Source: Pedobacter jeongneungensis (lineage in GTDB: Bacteria; Bacteroidota; Bacteroidia; Sphingobacteriales; Sphingobacteriaceae). From it: 64,000 nucleotides of DNA. Numbering within the stretch: the stretch's first letter is position 1; each line of letters starts with the position of its first letter. Position numbers and translations under genes: made by a program. Below the pieces are notes generated by a model. That model had not been told where the DNA came from and did not search any database. It saw nothing but the letters and a program-made list of their open reading frames with translations. This document shows, in pieces, positions 17,628-26,608 of the stretch. The DNA lies in assembly GCF_000633455.1 (NCBI RefSeq), contig NZ_AYMG01000001.1:62001-126000 (forward strand), written 5' to 3'.

Positions 17628-18503
17628 ATGAAAACGCTTACTATATTCATTTTATGCTGCTTTATATCCATTGGATGCATGGCGCAAAAAAGTGATACGC
17701 TGATTACCTATAATTTTGGCGATAATTACTACAAAGCGGCAACCAAAGCGGCTGAAATGTATAAAGTTTATAAGAAGGATAGCACTTGGCTGAAAAATAC
17801 TTTTAATGCTAAACAAGTTTTAATCAGAACCGAATCGTTTGGAGATCGAAAACTAAAAAAATTAAATGGCGAATATTTTGAATATGAAAACGGAAACATT
17901 TCGTTAAAAGGATTATACCGCGATAACAAAAAAATAGGCTTGTGGACAAGCTTTGATGCTGATGGTAAGTTAAAGGAAACAAAAGTATATGATCAGGATC
18001 TATTAAACGGCGGTTACAATACTTATTGGAAAAATGGTACCCCAAAAACAAGTGGAAACTATACCGATGACAAAAAAACAGGCGAGTGGAAGATTAATTA
18101 TGAAAATGGTAAGCTTGCGCTTAAAGAATTATATGATGCCAAAAATAAAGTAACGGATAGTTCCTATCTGGATATGGATGGGGAACCAGTTGCCAAAGCC
18201 GATGTTACAACCGAACCATCATTTCCGGGGGGCATGAAGAAGTTTTATATGTACCTCGGCAAAAGTATCAGGTATCCGGCAGATGCTCGGAACACCAGAG
18301 CCCAGGGAAAGGTTTATTTATCATTCCTGGTGAGCAGCAATGGCAAAATTGAAGATATAAAAGTTATTTCTGCACCACACACCAGTTTAGCTGAAGAAGC
18401 TATCAAGGTTTTGCAGGAATCGCCAGATTGGATTCCGGCTACCTTGTTCGGAAAACCCATCTCCGTACCATACAACATCAATATTAATTTTACGATAAGT
18501 TAG
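17628..18503 (+). CDS. Secreted MORN-repeat protein with TonB C-terminal domain
   Basis: Signal peptide MKTLTIFILCCFISIGCMA, possibly a lipoprotein (Cys17). Residues 75-190 hold MORN-like repeats (GEYFEYENGNISLKG, GLWTSFDADGKLK, GGYNTYWKNGTPKTSGNY, GEWKINYENGKLAL), which in such proteins form beta sheets. Residues 200-291 are a TonB C-terminal domain (FPGGMKKFYMYLGKSIRYPADA, QGKVYLSFLVSSNG). No N-terminal transmembrane energy-transducer helix beyond the signal is seen, so it is unlikely to be a true TonB. The start lies 2 bp after the polA stop, so the two are probably co-transcribed. Confidence 0.8.
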   Translation: MKTLTIFILCCFISIGCMAQKSDTLITYNFGDNYYKAATKAAEMYKVYKKDSTWLKNTFNAKQVLIRTESFGDRKLKKLNGEYFEYENGNISLKGLYRDNKKIGLWTSFDADGKLKETKVYDQDLLNGGYNTYWKNGTPKTSGNYTDDKKTGEWKINYENGKLALKELYDAKNKVTDSSYLDMDGEPVAKADVTTEPSFPGGMKKFYMYLGKSIRYPADARNTRAQGKVYLSFLVSSNGKIEDIKVISAPHTSLAEEAIKVLQESPDWIPATLFGKPISVPYNININFTIS

Positions 18504-18605
18504 ATTTTTAAAAAAAATAAAAATATTCGTTATCTTCATTAAAACTTCATACCAATTAATGAATTTTATATCAACAAAAAACGAGTAAAACAAAAATCGA
18601 AAATT

Positions 18606-18947
18606 ATGAAAAAGTTATTGAGTTTAATCGCAATCGCAGCATTTGGTTTAACCACAGCATTTGCTCAAACACCAGCAACAACAGCTCCCGCTAAAGCTAA
18701 AACAGTTGCTAAAAAAGAAGTAAAAACTACAACTGCACCAGTAAAAGCAGGTGTAAAACAAGAGGCTAAAAAAGTAGAAACTAAAACAACTACTACGGCT
18801 GCTAAAGTAAAAGCAGATGGCACTCCGGATATGCGTTTCAAAGAAAACAAAGCAAAAGCAGTAACTAAAGTTGCCGGTCCAACTAAAAAAGACGGTACAG
18901 CTGATATGCGTTACAAAGCAAATAAAGAAGCAGCTAAAAAAAATTAG
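18606..18947 (+). CDS. Lys/Ala/Thr-rich secreted protein with two DGTxDMRxKxNK repeats
   Basis: A 113-residue protein with signal peptide MKKLLSLIAIAAFGLTTAFA. The mature chain is very low in complexity (Lys, Ala, Thr, Val) and basic, likely disordered. Two related 12-residue units stand out at residues 71-82 (DGTPDMRFKENK) and 96-107 (DGTADMRYKANK). I recall similar short DGTPDMRYK motifs in other Bacteroidetes secreted proteins, but no function is known to me. It has a 102-bp upstream gap and a good terminator. Confidence 0.7.
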   Translation: MKKLLSLIAIAAFGLTTAFAQTPATTAPAKAKTVAKKEVKTTTAPVKAGVKQEAKKVETKTTTTAAKVKADGTPDMRFKENKAKAVTKVAGPTKKDGTADMRYKANKEAAKKN

Positions 18948-18965
18948 GTTCAGGTTTATAATTTG

Positions 18966-18999
18966 AAGGGTCTTTAATGAAAATTAGAGGCCCTTTTTT
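18966..18999 (+). terminator. Terminator after the DGTxDMR protein
   Basis: AAGGGTCTTTAAT and ATTAGAGGCCCTT form an imperfect stem around GAAA, followed by TTTTTTG. Confidence 0.7.
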
Positions 19000-19110
19000 G
19001 TTTTATCATCATTTTCAACCCAAGCGCTACAAAACTCTTTATTCATATTTTAAAGATTTCTCTACTACACCGGCGGTCATCTCTATCAAATCCATTTGAA
19101 GCTTAATTTA

Positions 19111-19821
19111 CTACAGCAGCGAACTAAAAGAGAATTTTGTTTTCTCCTGTACTAATTTCCCCCTTACCTGTTTAAGCCTGGGATTAATATTGTATTTGCC
19201 GGGATTAGCAACCTGATAGTAAATAATTACAGAATCGGTAGTATCATCAACCTGCTGGATACTGGCTTGTAAGAATTGCTCCTTTCCTTGCTGATCCAAT
19301 TCAATATTTATCTGATTTCCGGGTTTAAATTTATCTGCCTGAGTCTTATTTATCCTCAATTCTCCGTAAATGGTTTTCTCTTCATCTGCTGAAATTTCTA
19401 TCATTGCCTGATTTTTCCTAAGAATACTCCCAACCTTTAAATCACCTTTAATATTTAATACTCCGCTTATCGGGGCAATTAAAAATTGGTATTTTGAAGG
19501 GGCACCAATTTCTGACAATTTAGCTATGGTATCTCCCTTTACAACCCTTTTGTTTGTTACGGCATAAACCTGGCTAATCTTTGAGAGGTTTTTTACCTCT
19601 ATATACTGGGGTGCAGGAGATATATTGAGGGTGGTATAAATTGGCTTGAACTGAAGTTTCTTTTCAAATAATTGATAGATCAGCAGGCTACCTAATATCA
19701 CGATAACGATAATATAGATATTCCATTTTTTGAGCCATTTTGGCAAACTACTTAAAATATGATCAACTTCTTCTGAGTAATCATTTGCAGTATGTTCTGT
19801 TGTCGCTTGGTTAACTGGCAT
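19111..19821 (-). CDS. HlyD-type membrane fusion protein of the peptide exporter
   Basis: A short (236-residue) periplasmic adaptor: cytoplasmic N-terminus, one transmembrane helix at about residues 33-52 (WNIYIIVIVILGSLLIYQLF), then barrel-sandwich halves (ISQVYAVTNKRVVKGDTIAKL and FLIAPISGVLNIKGDLKVGSIL) and a beta-barrel region (YGELRINKTQADKFKPGNQI). The long coiled coil of normal HlyD is absent, as in other adaptors paired with C39 ABC exporters. Last gene of the RiPP operon, 3 bp after the exporter. It would bridge the exporter to an outer-membrane channel encoded elsewhere. Confidence 0.85.
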   Translation of the reverse strand: MPVNQATTEHTANDYSEEVDHILSSLPKWLKKWNIYIIVIVILGSLLIYQLFEKKLQFKPIYTTLNISPAPQYIEVKNLSKISQVYAVTNKRVVKGDTIAKLSEIGAPSKYQFLIAPISGVLNIKGDLKVGSILRKNQAMIEISADEEKTIYGELRINKTQADKFKPGNQINIELDQQGKEQFLQASIQQVDDTTDSVIIYYQVANPGKYNINPRLKQVRGKLVQEKTKFSFSSLL

Positions 19822-19824
19822 GGG

Positions 19825-22053
19825 TTAAGCTGTTTTAAATTGAATTAGATTTTGATTAATTTCATCCATTGATAACTGATTTTTGACCAGATCAAAGTAG
19901 AACCCATTTTTCCGGATCAGTTCCTCATGGGTACCAATTTCTTCTACACGGCCTTCATTTAGTAAAACAATCTGATCTGCCGATTTTATGGTACTAAGCC
20001 TGTGGGCAATTACAACAACTGTTTTTTCGTTAAAGAAACGGTCTAAATTTGAAACGATCTCTTTTTCATTTTTACTATCGAGTGCACTTGTAGCCTCATC
20101 AAAAAACAGCACCTGAGGGGCCTTATAGATTGCACGAGCAATCAATAACCTTTGTTTTTGACCAGTACTTAAGCCAACACCTTCCTGACCGATTTTTGTT
20201 GATAAACCAAGGGGTAAGGAATTTACCAAACCTTCAATATTGGCCACGCGGAGTGCATTCCTTAGCTTGTCGTGCTCTACATATTCAACCCCAACGGCAA
20301 TATTTTTTTCAATGGTATCCGAAAATATAAAACCCTCCTGCAGCACTGAACCACAGATATGTCTCCAAAATTCATCAGAAATAGATGCTAATCTTTTTTC
20401 GTTCACCAATATTTCACCTACTGTTGGTTTATAAAAATTTAGCAGAAGTTTCATCAGGGTGGTTTTACCACTGCCACTTGAGCCTACAATTGCCGTTACT
20501 TTATTGCGCGGAATGGTAAGGGAAATATTGTTTAAAATAATCTGATCCGGCGCTCCGGAATAGCAAAAAGTAAGGTTTTGCAGTTTAATTTCAACCCCAT
20601 CCGTGGTATCAGGTATTTCTACATTATAATGGTTGTTTTCTTCTTCCTTGCCATGGATTTCTGCAATCCGTTCCAGACTCAGTTTAGCATCCTGAAAAGA
20701 TTGCACAAATGATACGAGTTGGGTGATAGGGGAATTTAACTGGCCAATAATATAACTGATGGATAAAAGCATACCCAGCGTAAGCTCTCCTTTAATTACA
20801 AGCTGTGCTGCAATAACCGTAATGATGATATTTTTGAGCTCGTTAATAAAAAGCGAACCGATATTCTGGACCTGATCAAGTGCTAAACTCTGGATATTCG
20901 TTCTGAACAGTTTCGTCTGGAATTTTTCCCATTGCCATCTTTTTTCCCTTTCTGCATTATTTAATTTGATTTCCTGTATGCCATTTATCAGTTCTATGGT
21001 TTTGCTCTGGTTTGCGCTCAGCTGGTTAAACCTTTTATAATCGAGATCTCCTCGCTTTTTGATAAAACAATAAATCCATATGAAATTTAAGGAACTGCCA
21101 AACATAAAGATTAAAAAAATCGACAGGTTATAATTTACCAATACGATACTGAAGAGGAAAAGGTTGAAAAATGAAATTAAGGTACTAATGGAGTTAGAGG
21201 TAAGCGTTTGTTCTATTCTTTTATGGTCGTTGATTCTTTGTAGAAGGTCCCCCGTCATTTTCACATCGAAAAATGATAAGGGCAATTTCATCAGCTTTAC
21301 AAAGAAATTAGAGAGCATGGAAATGTTAAAACGTGCACCTATATGCACCAGGATCCAGCTGCGCAAAATTTCAACACTTATTTTGCCTAAAAACAAAAAC
21401 AATTGAGCAGCCAAAATCATATAAATGATGTTCACATTTTTATTTTTGATCCCATTATCTACTATAGACTGTGTGAGGTAAGGAAAGGCAAGCTGTAAGG
21501 CGCCTCCGATTACCAGTCCGGCCAGCAGGTGCACACCATAGCTCCTGTATTTTTTCAAAAAAGGTAAAAGGAAACCTATTCCTTTATATATCCCGTTTTC
21601 TTCGTCTTCCTGAGCGTAAAACGCAGGTGTAGGTTCGAGCATCAGTACAAAGCCAATATCTCCGTTTGAAGCCCAGCCTTTTAAGAAATCTTTTATACTG
21701 TATACCAATAATCCCCTGGCTGGATCTGATATATAAGCTTTTGTCTTGGTAATCTTATAAAGCACATTAAAATGGTTCTGGTTCCAATGTAAAACGCAAG
21801 GCAGGTCTACTTCGTTTTGAAGCATTTCCAGATTTACTTTTGCACCAAAACTATTGTAACCCAGCTTTTCAGATGCACGGAGTAGTCCCAGCATGGTGCT
21901 GCCGGCCCTTGTAGTTTTGCTGAGGTTCCTTAAACTTTGAAGGTTGAAAAATTTACCATAAAATTTGCTCACAATCCTCAGGCAGGTTGGACCACAATCC
22001 ATGTGATCTAGCTGCGTAAAATGCGGGAATTTTTTTAAACTTGGGTTAATCAT
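19825..22053 (-). CDS. Peptidase-containing ABC exporter (C39 leader peptidase)
   Basis: Cleaves double-glycine leaders and exports the peptide. Residues 1-140 are the C39 cysteine protease: C20 in HMDCGPTC, H94 in WNQNHFNVLY and D110 in YISDPARG form the triad. Six membrane helices follow (about 165-450). The ATPase has Walker A GSSGSGKTT at about 524, signature LSTGQKQR, Walker B VLFFDEATSALD and the His switch VVVIAHRLS. Length 742 is typical. Its start lies 8 bp inside the end of the preceding oxidoreductase gene. The substrate is inferred to be the 52-residue precursor at the head of the operon. Confidence 0.95.
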   Translation of the reverse strand: MINPSLKKFPHFTQLDHMDCGPTCLRIVSKFYGKFFNLQSLRNLSKTTRAGSTMLGLLRASEKLGYNSFGAKVNLEMLQNEVDLPCVLHWNQNHFNVLYKITKTKAYISDPARGLLVYSIKDFLKGWASNGDIGFVLMLEPTPAFYAQEDEENGIYKGIGFLLPFLKKYRSYGVHLLAGLVIGGALQLAFPYLTQSIVDNGIKNKNVNIIYMILAAQLFLFLGKISVEILRSWILVHIGARFNISMLSNFFVKLMKLPLSFFDVKMTGDLLQRINDHKRIEQTLTSNSISTLISFFNLFLFSIVLVNYNLSIFLIFMFGSSLNFIWIYCFIKKRGDLDYKRFNQLSANQSKTIELINGIQEIKLNNAEREKRWQWEKFQTKLFRTNIQSLALDQVQNIGSLFINELKNIIITVIAAQLVIKGELTLGMLLSISYIIGQLNSPITQLVSFVQSFQDAKLSLERIAEIHGKEEENNHYNVEIPDTTDGVEIKLQNLTFCYSGAPDQIILNNISLTIPRNKVTAIVGSSGSGKTTLMKLLLNFYKPTVGEILVNEKRLASISDEFWRHICGSVLQEGFIFSDTIEKNIAVGVEYVEHDKLRNALRVANIEGLVNSLPLGLSTKIGQEGVGLSTGQKQRLLIARAIYKAPQVLFFDEATSALDSKNEKEIVSNLDRFFNEKTVVVIAHRLSTIKSADQIVLLNEGRVEEIGTHEELIRKNGFYFDLVKNQLSMDEINQNLIQFKTA

Positions 22054-22960
22054 GGCTTTTGAGTGTTGGAATACGGTCGCTAATTAAATTACTTAATGTT
22101 GATAGTGTTTCCAGCCGCTTGCTGTTATCCGTATCAAGGTCTTTGAAAATAAATTCTTCGATGCTGGTTTCCTCATAAAGGGCTTCCAAACGATCAGAAA
22201 AATAAGCCGGTGACCCAACAATGAAATTGCTCAGCGGATCGTATGCTGTTTTATAGGTATCGTAAAAGCGCTTTTCAGCCCTTTGGCTATCCGTATCACA
22301 GATCCCCGCAAATGCCAGGTTAAGCGGCGGCGGGACCTTGTGCTGAGCCTCAAACAATTCCATGTGGCTAAATAGCAGATCTGCATTTTTGCCTGCCGGA
22401 TCGCTTGTGTGGAATAAAGATCTTGAAAATCCCATTCCCATTTCGCGTGCAAACGGTAATTGATTATACGATGCTCCTAAAAGCCACATCTCGGGTAAAT
22501 CTCCATGTATGGGCGCTATAGATTGTGTTTTCCCCTTCAAAAAATCGCATGTTAACCTAACATTATCATTAAAGGTCTTATAAATTTCATCGGTTACACC
22601 AGAGCGGTTTAATAAATATCCCGCAGCTATTAAGCTAGGTTTGCCATTGGCAAAGCCCAAATCTATTCTGCCTGGAAAAAGTGTACCTAAAAGCTTAAAA
22701 TCGCAAGCTACGCGATATGGAGAATGAACAGCAGATAATGTACCCGCGATGCCAATCTTAATGCGATCGGTATAACAGGCTAATGTTGGGATCAACATTT
22801 CCGGGCTATTCCAGGCCAGGCTTAAAGGATGATGTTCTGTTAGCCAGAAACGGCTAAAACCAGCAGCATCAGCAATTTGAGCATATTCCAAAACATTTTC
22901 CAATATTTCGGCCCCTGAATGCCCTTCAATAGCGCCAAACTCTAGAATTCCGATTTTCAT
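22046..22960 (-). CDS. Luciferase-like (LLM) flavin-dependent oxidoreductase
   Basis: A 304-residue TIM-barrel protein of the bacterial-luciferase-like family, MsnO8-type subgroup by its start (MKIGILEFGAIEGHSGAEIL) and the stretches FSRFWLTEHHP, IKIGIAGTLSAVHSPYRVA, FPGRIDLGFANGKP and MWLLGAS. Related enzymes in other RiPP clusters oxidise thioethers or, with a reduced deazaflavin, reduce dehydroamino acids. Bacteroidetes are not known for F420, so FMN is likelier here. It sits between the TonB receptor and the exporter and overlaps the latter by 8 bp, so it is probably a tailoring enzyme of the same peptide. Actual reaction unknown. Confidence 0.82.
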   Translation of the reverse strand: MKIGILEFGAIEGHSGAEILENVLEYAQIADAAGFSRFWLTEHHPLSLAWNSPEMLIPTLACYTDRIKIGIAGTLSAVHSPYRVACDFKLLGTLFPGRIDLGFANGKPSLIAAGYLLNRSGVTDEIYKTFNDNVRLTCDFLKGKTQSIAPIHGDLPEMWLLGASYNQLPFAREMGMGFSRSLFHTSDPAGKNADLLFSHMELFEAQHKVPPPLNLAFAGICDTDSQRAEKRFYDTYKTAYDPLSNFIVGSPAYFSDRLEALYEETSIEEFIFKDLDTDNSKRLETLSTLSNLISDRIPTLKSHD

Positions 22961-23001
22961 ATCTACAGTTAAAAGGTGAATAATAATTTGCTGCTATACT
23001 A

Positions 23002-25383
23002 TCAGTTTTTAATACGGCCCTGTTCCTCGCCCGAAGACTTTCTTTTGGTAGCGGCTCCCTTAACTGTGCTTTTGCCAAATTTGTAGCTATAGCTTAAGTT
23101 CGCCCTTGTTCCTTCCCATCTATAGTTCGAAACCAGGTTCAGTGTGCCCAGGTTGGCCGTTATAGAAGACCTGTTCGTATTGAATAAATCGAATATGCTC
23201 AGCTTAAACGTAGATCTTTTGTCGGAGAGGCTTTTGGCTATACCCAGGTTAAAATATAGGTTGGGTTTTACACGGTAAATACCATAGGCATTGTTGTAAA
23301 AACAAATCATGTCCAGTTCGGCCGTTATACTTTTTGGCAGCGTGAAAGATGAAGTACTGTTAAGCTGCAGCGCCGAGCCTTTTGATCTGATCTGGCCCAT
23401 GGTATAATCGGTGTAGTAGAAGTTGGCATAGTTACTAATCTCCCATATCTTAAGCACCTTTACCGGAATGTTCGCCCCGATATAGTAGCCATAAAACTTA
23501 TCAAAGTTTTGATAGATCTCTTTTACCAGTTTAGTATCGGGTTCCTGTACGGCAATTTTTTCAAATTCATCTTTTGTATGCTGAAAACCTGCCGATATAT
23601 TAAACTGTTGAAGTAAGGTATAATTCAGTTCGAATGAATTTGTAAAGCTTGGCCTTAAAAAGGGGTTACCCTGACTTGCCGTGTATTGATCGGTGTAATA
23701 AGTAAATGGGTTTAGATCTTTATAACCTGGTCTGCCAATCCGCCTGCTGTAAGAAATACCGAGTTGATTGTTCTGGTTAAAATCGTAAGTAATGTAGGCA
23801 CTTGGAAACAGCTTGAAGTAGTTAAGCCTGAAAACCGAATCAAGTGTTTTCGAATCACCGTCTGATCGTGTCTGTTCGCCCCTTAAACCCAATTGTAAGG
23901 ATAGTTTTTTACCTAATTTGGTATTCAGGTTTAGATAACCCGACACGATGGTTTCATCGTAGTTAAAAACATTGCTTCTTTTTACATCATTTTCCCAATT
24001 GCCATCAATCTGCTGGTTAAAACGGGTCATGTTATCAGTGGTTACACGACTTACCTTTGCACCTGTTTCCAGATTTAGTTTTTTTAGAAGCACACGTTCA
24101 TAATCAAGCTTTGCCGAAGCAATCTTAATCATGGTTTTATTGATGTTAAGGGTATTTGGCTGTGAAGGCTGATTGTTAGCATTATTGGAAGTATAGTTGA
24201 TATCTCCATCATTTTCGTAATTAGAAAGGTCAGCATCAAAAGATAAGTTTTCATCCTTTTTTAGTGCCAGTTTGTAATTGAAACTATAGGTAAGGCTGTT
24301 CCAATCGGTCAGGTTGGCGCTATAAAGATTAAGTTGATTAATGGCTCCGCTTTCTCTCAATGAAGTTAAACTGTTATTTGCAAGGTTATTATTTGCCTTG
24401 TTGCCAATAAAACCAAAGCCAAGTGTATTTTTTTCATTTGGGAAAAAATCTATCGATAGTTTGGCAAGGCCTGAATTAATGGTTTTGATGCTGGAGCTAT
24501 TTTGCGAAAAATCGGTCCCCGATAATGTTCTGTTTAGTTCTCCGGATGTAGGGCTCTTATCATGGTTATAGCCAATATTGCCCGAAACAGCAAACATTTT
24601 TTGTCTGTAGTTGAGTAAACCACTACTATTGTATTTTCCATTCCTACCGTATCCCCCGCCAGCTGTAACACTACCGTTAACACCTATTTTCTTGTCTTTT
24701 TTTGAAATTACATTGATTATTCCACCAACACCCTGCGCATCATATTTGGCCGATGGATTACTGATGATTTCTATTTTGTCGATATTATCGCCCTGCAGGC
24801 TTTTTAAATATTGTGCAACCTGATCGCCCGATAAATAGATTTGCTTATTGTCTACCAAAACCAAAACACTTTTACCACGGAGTTTTATCGCATCTGATTG
24901 ATCAACAAAAACCCCGGGAGCCCTTTTTAGCAAATCCAAAGCCGAGCTTCCAGCCGTCATGGGGCTTTGCGAAACATTAAAAATCAGTTTATCGATTTTT
25001 TGCTCTATTAATGCCTTTTTCCCTTTAATGTTTACTTCAGATAACATTTTGGTGTCAGCCAGGAGTATAATATCAGGTGCCGTAATTACTTCAGGATTAG
25101 TAGAAATATGAAACGAAACCGCTGCGCTGGCATAGCCCATAGATGAGCCCAATAATTTATACGCTCCCTTACCCTGTTTTAAATTAAAAAGATAGTTCCC
25201 CTGTTCATCGGATATTGCAAAATTGACCGCTTTACCCAAACTATCGATTAATGATATGGTCGCGAAAATTACTGGTTCATTTTTGGCATCCAAAACCTTT
25301 CCTTTGATCTGGATATCCGTTTGTGCACTTACGGCGGTGGTTATGGCAACAATTAGTGCGAGTAATAAGGTTAACTTTTTCAT
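23002..25383 (-). CDS. TonB-dependent outer-membrane receptor (outer membrane beta-barrel family)
   Basis: Signal peptide MKKLTLLLALIVAITTAVSA, a carboxypeptidase-regulatory-like beta sandwich (about residues 24-105: IKGKVLDAKNEPVIFATISL), a plug (MTAGSSALDLLKRAPGVFVD, LVLVDNKQIYL, IEIISNPSAKYDAQGVGGIINV; residues 140-230) and a 16- to 22-strand barrel region with SYSRRIGRPGYKDLNPF and an aromatic-rich C-terminal part. 793 residues. It belongs to the branch without SusD partners. Being inside the RiPP operon, 10 bp after lanC, it may re-import the peptide, a siderophore-like complex, or serve immunity; this is inference. Confidence 0.88.
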   Translation of the reverse strand: MKKLTLLLALIVAITTAVSAQTDIQIKGKVLDAKNEPVIFATISLIDSLGKAVNFAISDEQGNYLFNLKQGKGAYKLLGSSMGYASAAVSFHISTNPEVITAPDIILLADTKMLSEVNIKGKKALIEQKIDKLIFNVSQSPMTAGSSALDLLKRAPGVFVDQSDAIKLRGKSVLVLVDNKQIYLSGDQVAQYLKSLQGDNIDKIEIISNPSAKYDAQGVGGIINVISKKDKKIGVNGSVTAGGGYGRNGKYNSSGLLNYRQKMFAVSGNIGYNHDKSPTSGELNRTLSGTDFSQNSSSIKTINSGLAKLSIDFFPNEKNTLGFGFIGNKANNNLANNSLTSLRESGAINQLNLYSANLTDWNSLTYSFNYKLALKKDENLSFDADLSNYENDGDINYTSNNANNQPSQPNTLNINKTMIKIASAKLDYERVLLKKLNLETGAKVSRVTTDNMTRFNQQIDGNWENDVKRSNVFNYDETIVSGYLNLNTKLGKKLSLQLGLRGEQTRSDGDSKTLDSVFRLNYFKLFPSAYITYDFNQNNQLGISYSRRIGRPGYKDLNPFTYYTDQYTASQGNPFLRPSFTNSFELNYTLLQQFNISAGFQHTKDEFEKIAVQEPDTKLVKEIYQNFDKFYGYYIGANIPVKVLKIWEISNYANFYYTDYTMGQIRSKGSALQLNSTSSFTLPKSITAELDMICFYNNAYGIYRVKPNLYFNLGIAKSLSDKRSTFKLSIFDLFNTNRSSITANLGTLNLVSNYRWEGTRANLSYSYKFGKSTVKGAATKRKSSGEEQGRIKN

Positions 25384-25393
25384 TTGGTAGATT

Positions 25394-26608
25394 TTAAAGT
25401 AAAAAAATAGATTTCCAGGGATCGATATTGTTTTTATAACTGTTAAGTACTAAAGCGGTACCAATCAATCCTTCCAGAAGCGATGCATGTTCTGGTTTTT
25501 CGATAGCATCGTTAATATCTTTCGACCTGTATTTTGTAGCGATGATCTTATTTGTCCTGTCGATCCAGAACTCATAATGGTTAAGGTAATTTTCATCGTT
25601 CGATAATTGATACAGCGATTTATACAATTGAGCAATACCGGCGCTTCCGTGGCAGAAAAAAGGATCGTTAACAAAATCCAGCTGCTTAAAAGTTTCTTTC
25701 ATTGATAAATGGCCAATCTGATCGGCAACTTTACGGTATTGGTCATTTTCTGAAAACTGCCCCACCCTATATAAAAAGATACAAATCGCCAGATCGCCGT
25801 AACACCAGGCCACGGGAATTTTGTTAAAACATTTTATCCCATCGGTTCGTATAATTGATGGAAATAAGGACCTGATCACTGCATCATCGCCAGCCCGGAG
25901 TTCAAGGTGTTTGATCATATAATGGGCAAGCAACTCAGCTTTTTTTCTCAGCCAATGCAGCGTTGGATCTTTATCTGCCAAATTCAAAAAAACCATTCCT
26001 AAAGCCAGGTTTCCATGGGCTAATCCAAAATTAATGTGGTTATTTTCGTCGGGCTCTTTATGGTAGAAGGCATTTCTAAACCTAAGCCCCTCTTCGTCAA
26101 TGATCTCGTTTTCAAAAATTCTTTTTAATAAGCTTTCTATATTTTGCTTTATAAAGGGACTTAAATTTCTTTCGGCAAAGTAGTGCAGGTACCCGGTAGC
26201 GCCATAGAGGAAATCGGTATTGTTGAGTTTGATATCGGCAATTGATTTATTTGCGATGGCCAGGTCAAGCTGATACAACTCATCCTCCACATCTATTTCG
26301 ATGAAGCCCTGTTTTTCGAGATAGTTAACCAACAAACAAAAGCCAGTATAGCCATTGGCAAGAGAGTAATCGCCAAAAGCGGGAGTGGTGGCATTTATTT
26401 TCTCAAATAGCTCGTAGAGTAAGCCTTCGGCTTCTTCTCGGGCATCTTCACCAGTAAGCCTGCTACTTTCAAATAAATAAAGGATATAACCCAACTGACC
26501 AGAAAAAAGCGAATTGTTCAGGGTTTTAACACCGTTAAAAATTAGCCTTTCAACGATTTCGTAAGAACTGGGATTTATATAATCAAAAGATTTCTCTGGT
26601 GTAGTCAT
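25394..26608 (-). CDS. LanC-type lanthionine cyclase
   Basis: A 404-residue alpha/alpha-toroid protein. All the repeat motifs are present: SGQLGYI, ANGYTGF, LYGATGY, AHGNLALG, CYGDLA, CHGSAGIA, LEGLIGTA. Zinc ligands are C269, C319 and H320; D132 and H199 match the catalytic Asp and His of NisC. So the active site for thiol addition to dehydroamino acids looks complete. The ATG chosen (MTTPEKSFDY) overlaps the preceding gene by 26 bp. It lies in the middle of the peptide operon, yet the operon's precursor has no Cys, so its substrate is uncertain. Confidence 0.9.
   Translation of the reverse strand: MTTPEKSFDYINPSSYEIVERLIFNGVKTLNNSLFSGQLGYILYLFESSRLTGEDAREEAEGLLYELFEKINATTPAFGDYSLANGYTGFCLLVNYLEKQGFIEIDVEDELYQLDLAIANKSIADIKLNNTDFLYGATGYLHYFAERNLSPFIKQNIESLLKRIFENEIIDEEGLRFRNAFYHKEPDENNHINFGLAHGNLALGMVFLNLADKDPTLHWLRKKAELLAHYMIKHLELRAGDDAVIRSLFPSIIRTDGIKCFNKIPVAWCYGDLAICIFLYRVGQFSENDQYRKVADQIGHLSMKETFKQLDFVNDPFFCHGSAGIAQLYKSLYQLSNDENYLNHYEFWIDRTNKIIATKYRSKDINDAIEKPEHASLLEGLIGTALVLNSYKNNIDPWKSIFLL

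Noticed and set aside
22046..22960. True bacterial luciferase (light production)
   Set aside because: No luxB partner, no fatty-acid reductase genes, and the RiPP context points to tailoring.
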